Assembly (NCBI GenBank): GCA_035352715.1
Contig: DAOPYE010000124.1
Span: 1 to 6,106, forward strand
Origin: DAOPYE01 sp035352715
GTDB lineage: Bacteria > Acidobacteriota > Holophagae > Holophagales > Holophagaceae
DNA length: 6,106 nt
Direction of reading: 5' to 3'
Shown here piece after piece: positions 5,450-6,106 of this stretch (its first letter is position 1; each line of letters opens with the position of its first letter). Below the pieces are notes generated by a model. It did no database searches and had not been told where the DNA came from. It saw only the letters and a program-made list of their open reading frames with translations. Position numbers and translations under genes: made by a program.

Positions 5450-5689
5450 ATGCGCACGCAGTTGCATGAGCTTGTTGTCGAGATGGTGAGGAAGGGAATC
5501 CCCCTCGACATGGCCATGCGGGAGTTCGAACGCGCCTACTTGCGGCACGTGATCGCGGCCCACGATGGCAATCATAGCGCAGCCGCACGAGATTTGGGCA
5601 TCCATCGCAACACCTTGGCGCGAAAACTTGAGCCGATCGCCCCTGCCCCATCCTTCATGTCAGGGACCAACGTTGCGAGGCCTTGTTAG
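5450..5689 (+). CDS. Short Fis-type helix-turn-helix DNA-binding protein
   Basis: A 79-residue protein that is essentially one HTH_8 (Fis-type) domain. Residues 1-24 are a helical lead-in (LHELVVEMVRKGIPLDMAM). Residues 25-60 carry the core: EFERAYLRHVIAAHDGNHS, then helix A44-L49, turn G50, and recognition helix HRNTLARKL. This GN.S.AA..LGI.R.TL..KL pattern is the one found in Fis and at the C-terminus of NtrC-type activators. No receiver or AAA+ domain is attached, so it is a free-standing regulator or nucleoid-type protein, shorter than E. coli Fis (98 residues). The tail after 62 has no recognisable structure. The start is supported by AGGAG (5437-5441), eight bases before the ATG. It is divergent from pyk and might influence it; that is inference from position only. 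Confidence 0.85.
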   Translation: MRTQLHELVVEMVRKGIPLDMAMREFERAYLRHVIAAHDGNHSAAARDLGIHRNTLARKLEPIAPAPSFMSGTNVARPC

Positions 5690-5699
5690 GCCTTGTTAG
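5678..5699. repeat. Tandem 10-base repeat over the Fis-type stop codon
   Basis: AGGCCTTGTT occurs twice head to tail (5678-5687, 5688-5697), followed by two more matching bases. The first unit encodes the last residues and most of the TAG stop. A seven-base inverted repeat, CGAGGCC (5676-5682) with GGCCTCG (5708-5714), brackets it with a 25-base loop. There is no T-run, so a Rho-independent terminator is not supported. Confidence 0.6.
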
Positions 5700-5718
5700 C
5701 CCCGCCGGGCCTCGACCT

Positions 5719-6106
5719 TCAAAGCGCCCGCAGCAGGACAGCCTCAAGATCCGCTTTCAGCAGCTGGATGGGATTGCCTTTCATGCTGCTGGCCTGAAGC
5801 CCTTTCGCGGCCAGGCTTTCCACATCCGATCGCAGCACGCCGAAGCGGCCCAGGCCCGGGATGCGCAGCGTCTCGACGCATGCGGTAATCCAGGCGATCC
5901 CGTCCTCAGGCTGGGCATCCACGCGCCCCGTCAGGATCCGGGCCACTTCCGCATAGCGGCTCAGCCCCACAGCGGAAGCCCGGTCATCGCCCGCCCTCAG
6001 CTTCAGAATATTCAATGCCGTCACATGAGGCAGCAAGGCGGCGCAGGCGACGCCGTGGGGCACGGGCCTCAGGCCCCCCAGGGGCGCGGCCAGTCCGTGA
6101 ACCGCT
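5719..6106 (-). CDS. Iron-containing alcohol dehydrogenase, C-terminal part
   Basis: The right edge cuts this gene; 128 C-terminal residues are visible, about a third of a usual 380-residue enzyme. They begin with AVHGLAAPLGGLRPVPHG, the family's metal-binding signature. The two histidines (codons at 6097-6099 and 6055-6057) are 14 residues apart, as in FucO-type enzymes, where they ligate Fe2+. The end, SSMKGNPIQLL then a helical tail, is also typical of the family. Members are NAD(P)-dependent dehydrogenases of alcohols, lactaldehyde, butanol or maleylacetate; the substrate cannot be told from this part. A GTG at 6063 is internal, not the start. The stop lies 29 bases from the Fis-type stop, so the two genes converge. 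Confidence 0.92.
   Translation of the reverse strand, partial: AVHGLAAPLGGLRPVPHGVACAALLPHVTALNILKLRAGDDRASAVGLSRYAEVARILTGRVDAQPEDGIAWITACVETLRIPGLGRFGVLRSDVESLAAKGLQASSMKGNPIQLLKADLEAVLLRAL

Noticed and set aside
5413..5673. Eight-base inverted repeat ACGTTGGT (5413-5420) / ACCAACGT (5666-5673) flanking the Fis-type gene, as mobile-element ends
   Set aside because: The arms are short, there is no target-site duplication or transposase, and the second arm lies inside the coding region; chance is adequate.

Overview
The window looks like ordinary chromosomal DNA from a GC-rich, diderm (Gram-negative type) bacterium. It is densely coded, with mostly strong Shine-Dalgarno sites and two genes with clear Sec signal peptides. 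A Spy/CpxP-like periplasmic protein, a free-standing short Fis-type regulator and a pyruvate kinase of the lysine (K+-independent type) class would all suit an acidobacterium of the Holophaga/Geothrix kind. That assignment rests on general resemblance and is tentative. There is no sign of a phage, transposon, CRISPR array, tRNA or rRNA.

Layout, left to right. Positions 1-56 (minus) hold the first 18 codons of an unidentified gene that lies downstream of recO. Positions 139-870 (minus) are recO, a recombination mediator with an intact zinc ribbon. Divergent from recO and on the plus strand is a two-gene unit of exported proteins. The first, at 985-1593, is a Spy-like protein with two LTxxQ motifs and a His-rich tail. 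The second, at 1639-3420, is a transglutaminase-like cysteine enzyme with a complete Cys/His/Asp triad.

Converging on that unit from the right is a minus-strand series: pyruvate kinase (3870-5297), a strong intrinsic terminator (3820-3850), a nine-cysteine DUF6485-type protein (3581-3787) and a 53-residue glycine-rich membrane protein (3417-3578). The last two small genes are separated by 2 bases and look translationally coupled. The membrane protein's stop codon overlaps that of the transglutaminase gene tail to tail.

Pyruvate kinase is divergent from a 79-residue Fis-type DNA-binding protein (5450-5689, plus). Their 152-base shared control region holds a perfect DnaA-box 9-mer and a set of direct repeats. 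The window ends with the C-terminal third of an iron-containing alcohol dehydrogenase (5719-6106, minus).

Functional reading. The centre of the window combines central carbon metabolism (pyruvate kinase, with a possible local regulator beside it) and envelope proteins. The parts that look least described are the DUF6485/small-membrane-protein pair just beyond the pyk terminator and the exported transglutaminase paired with a Spy-like protein. No clearly novel multi-gene system was recognised.
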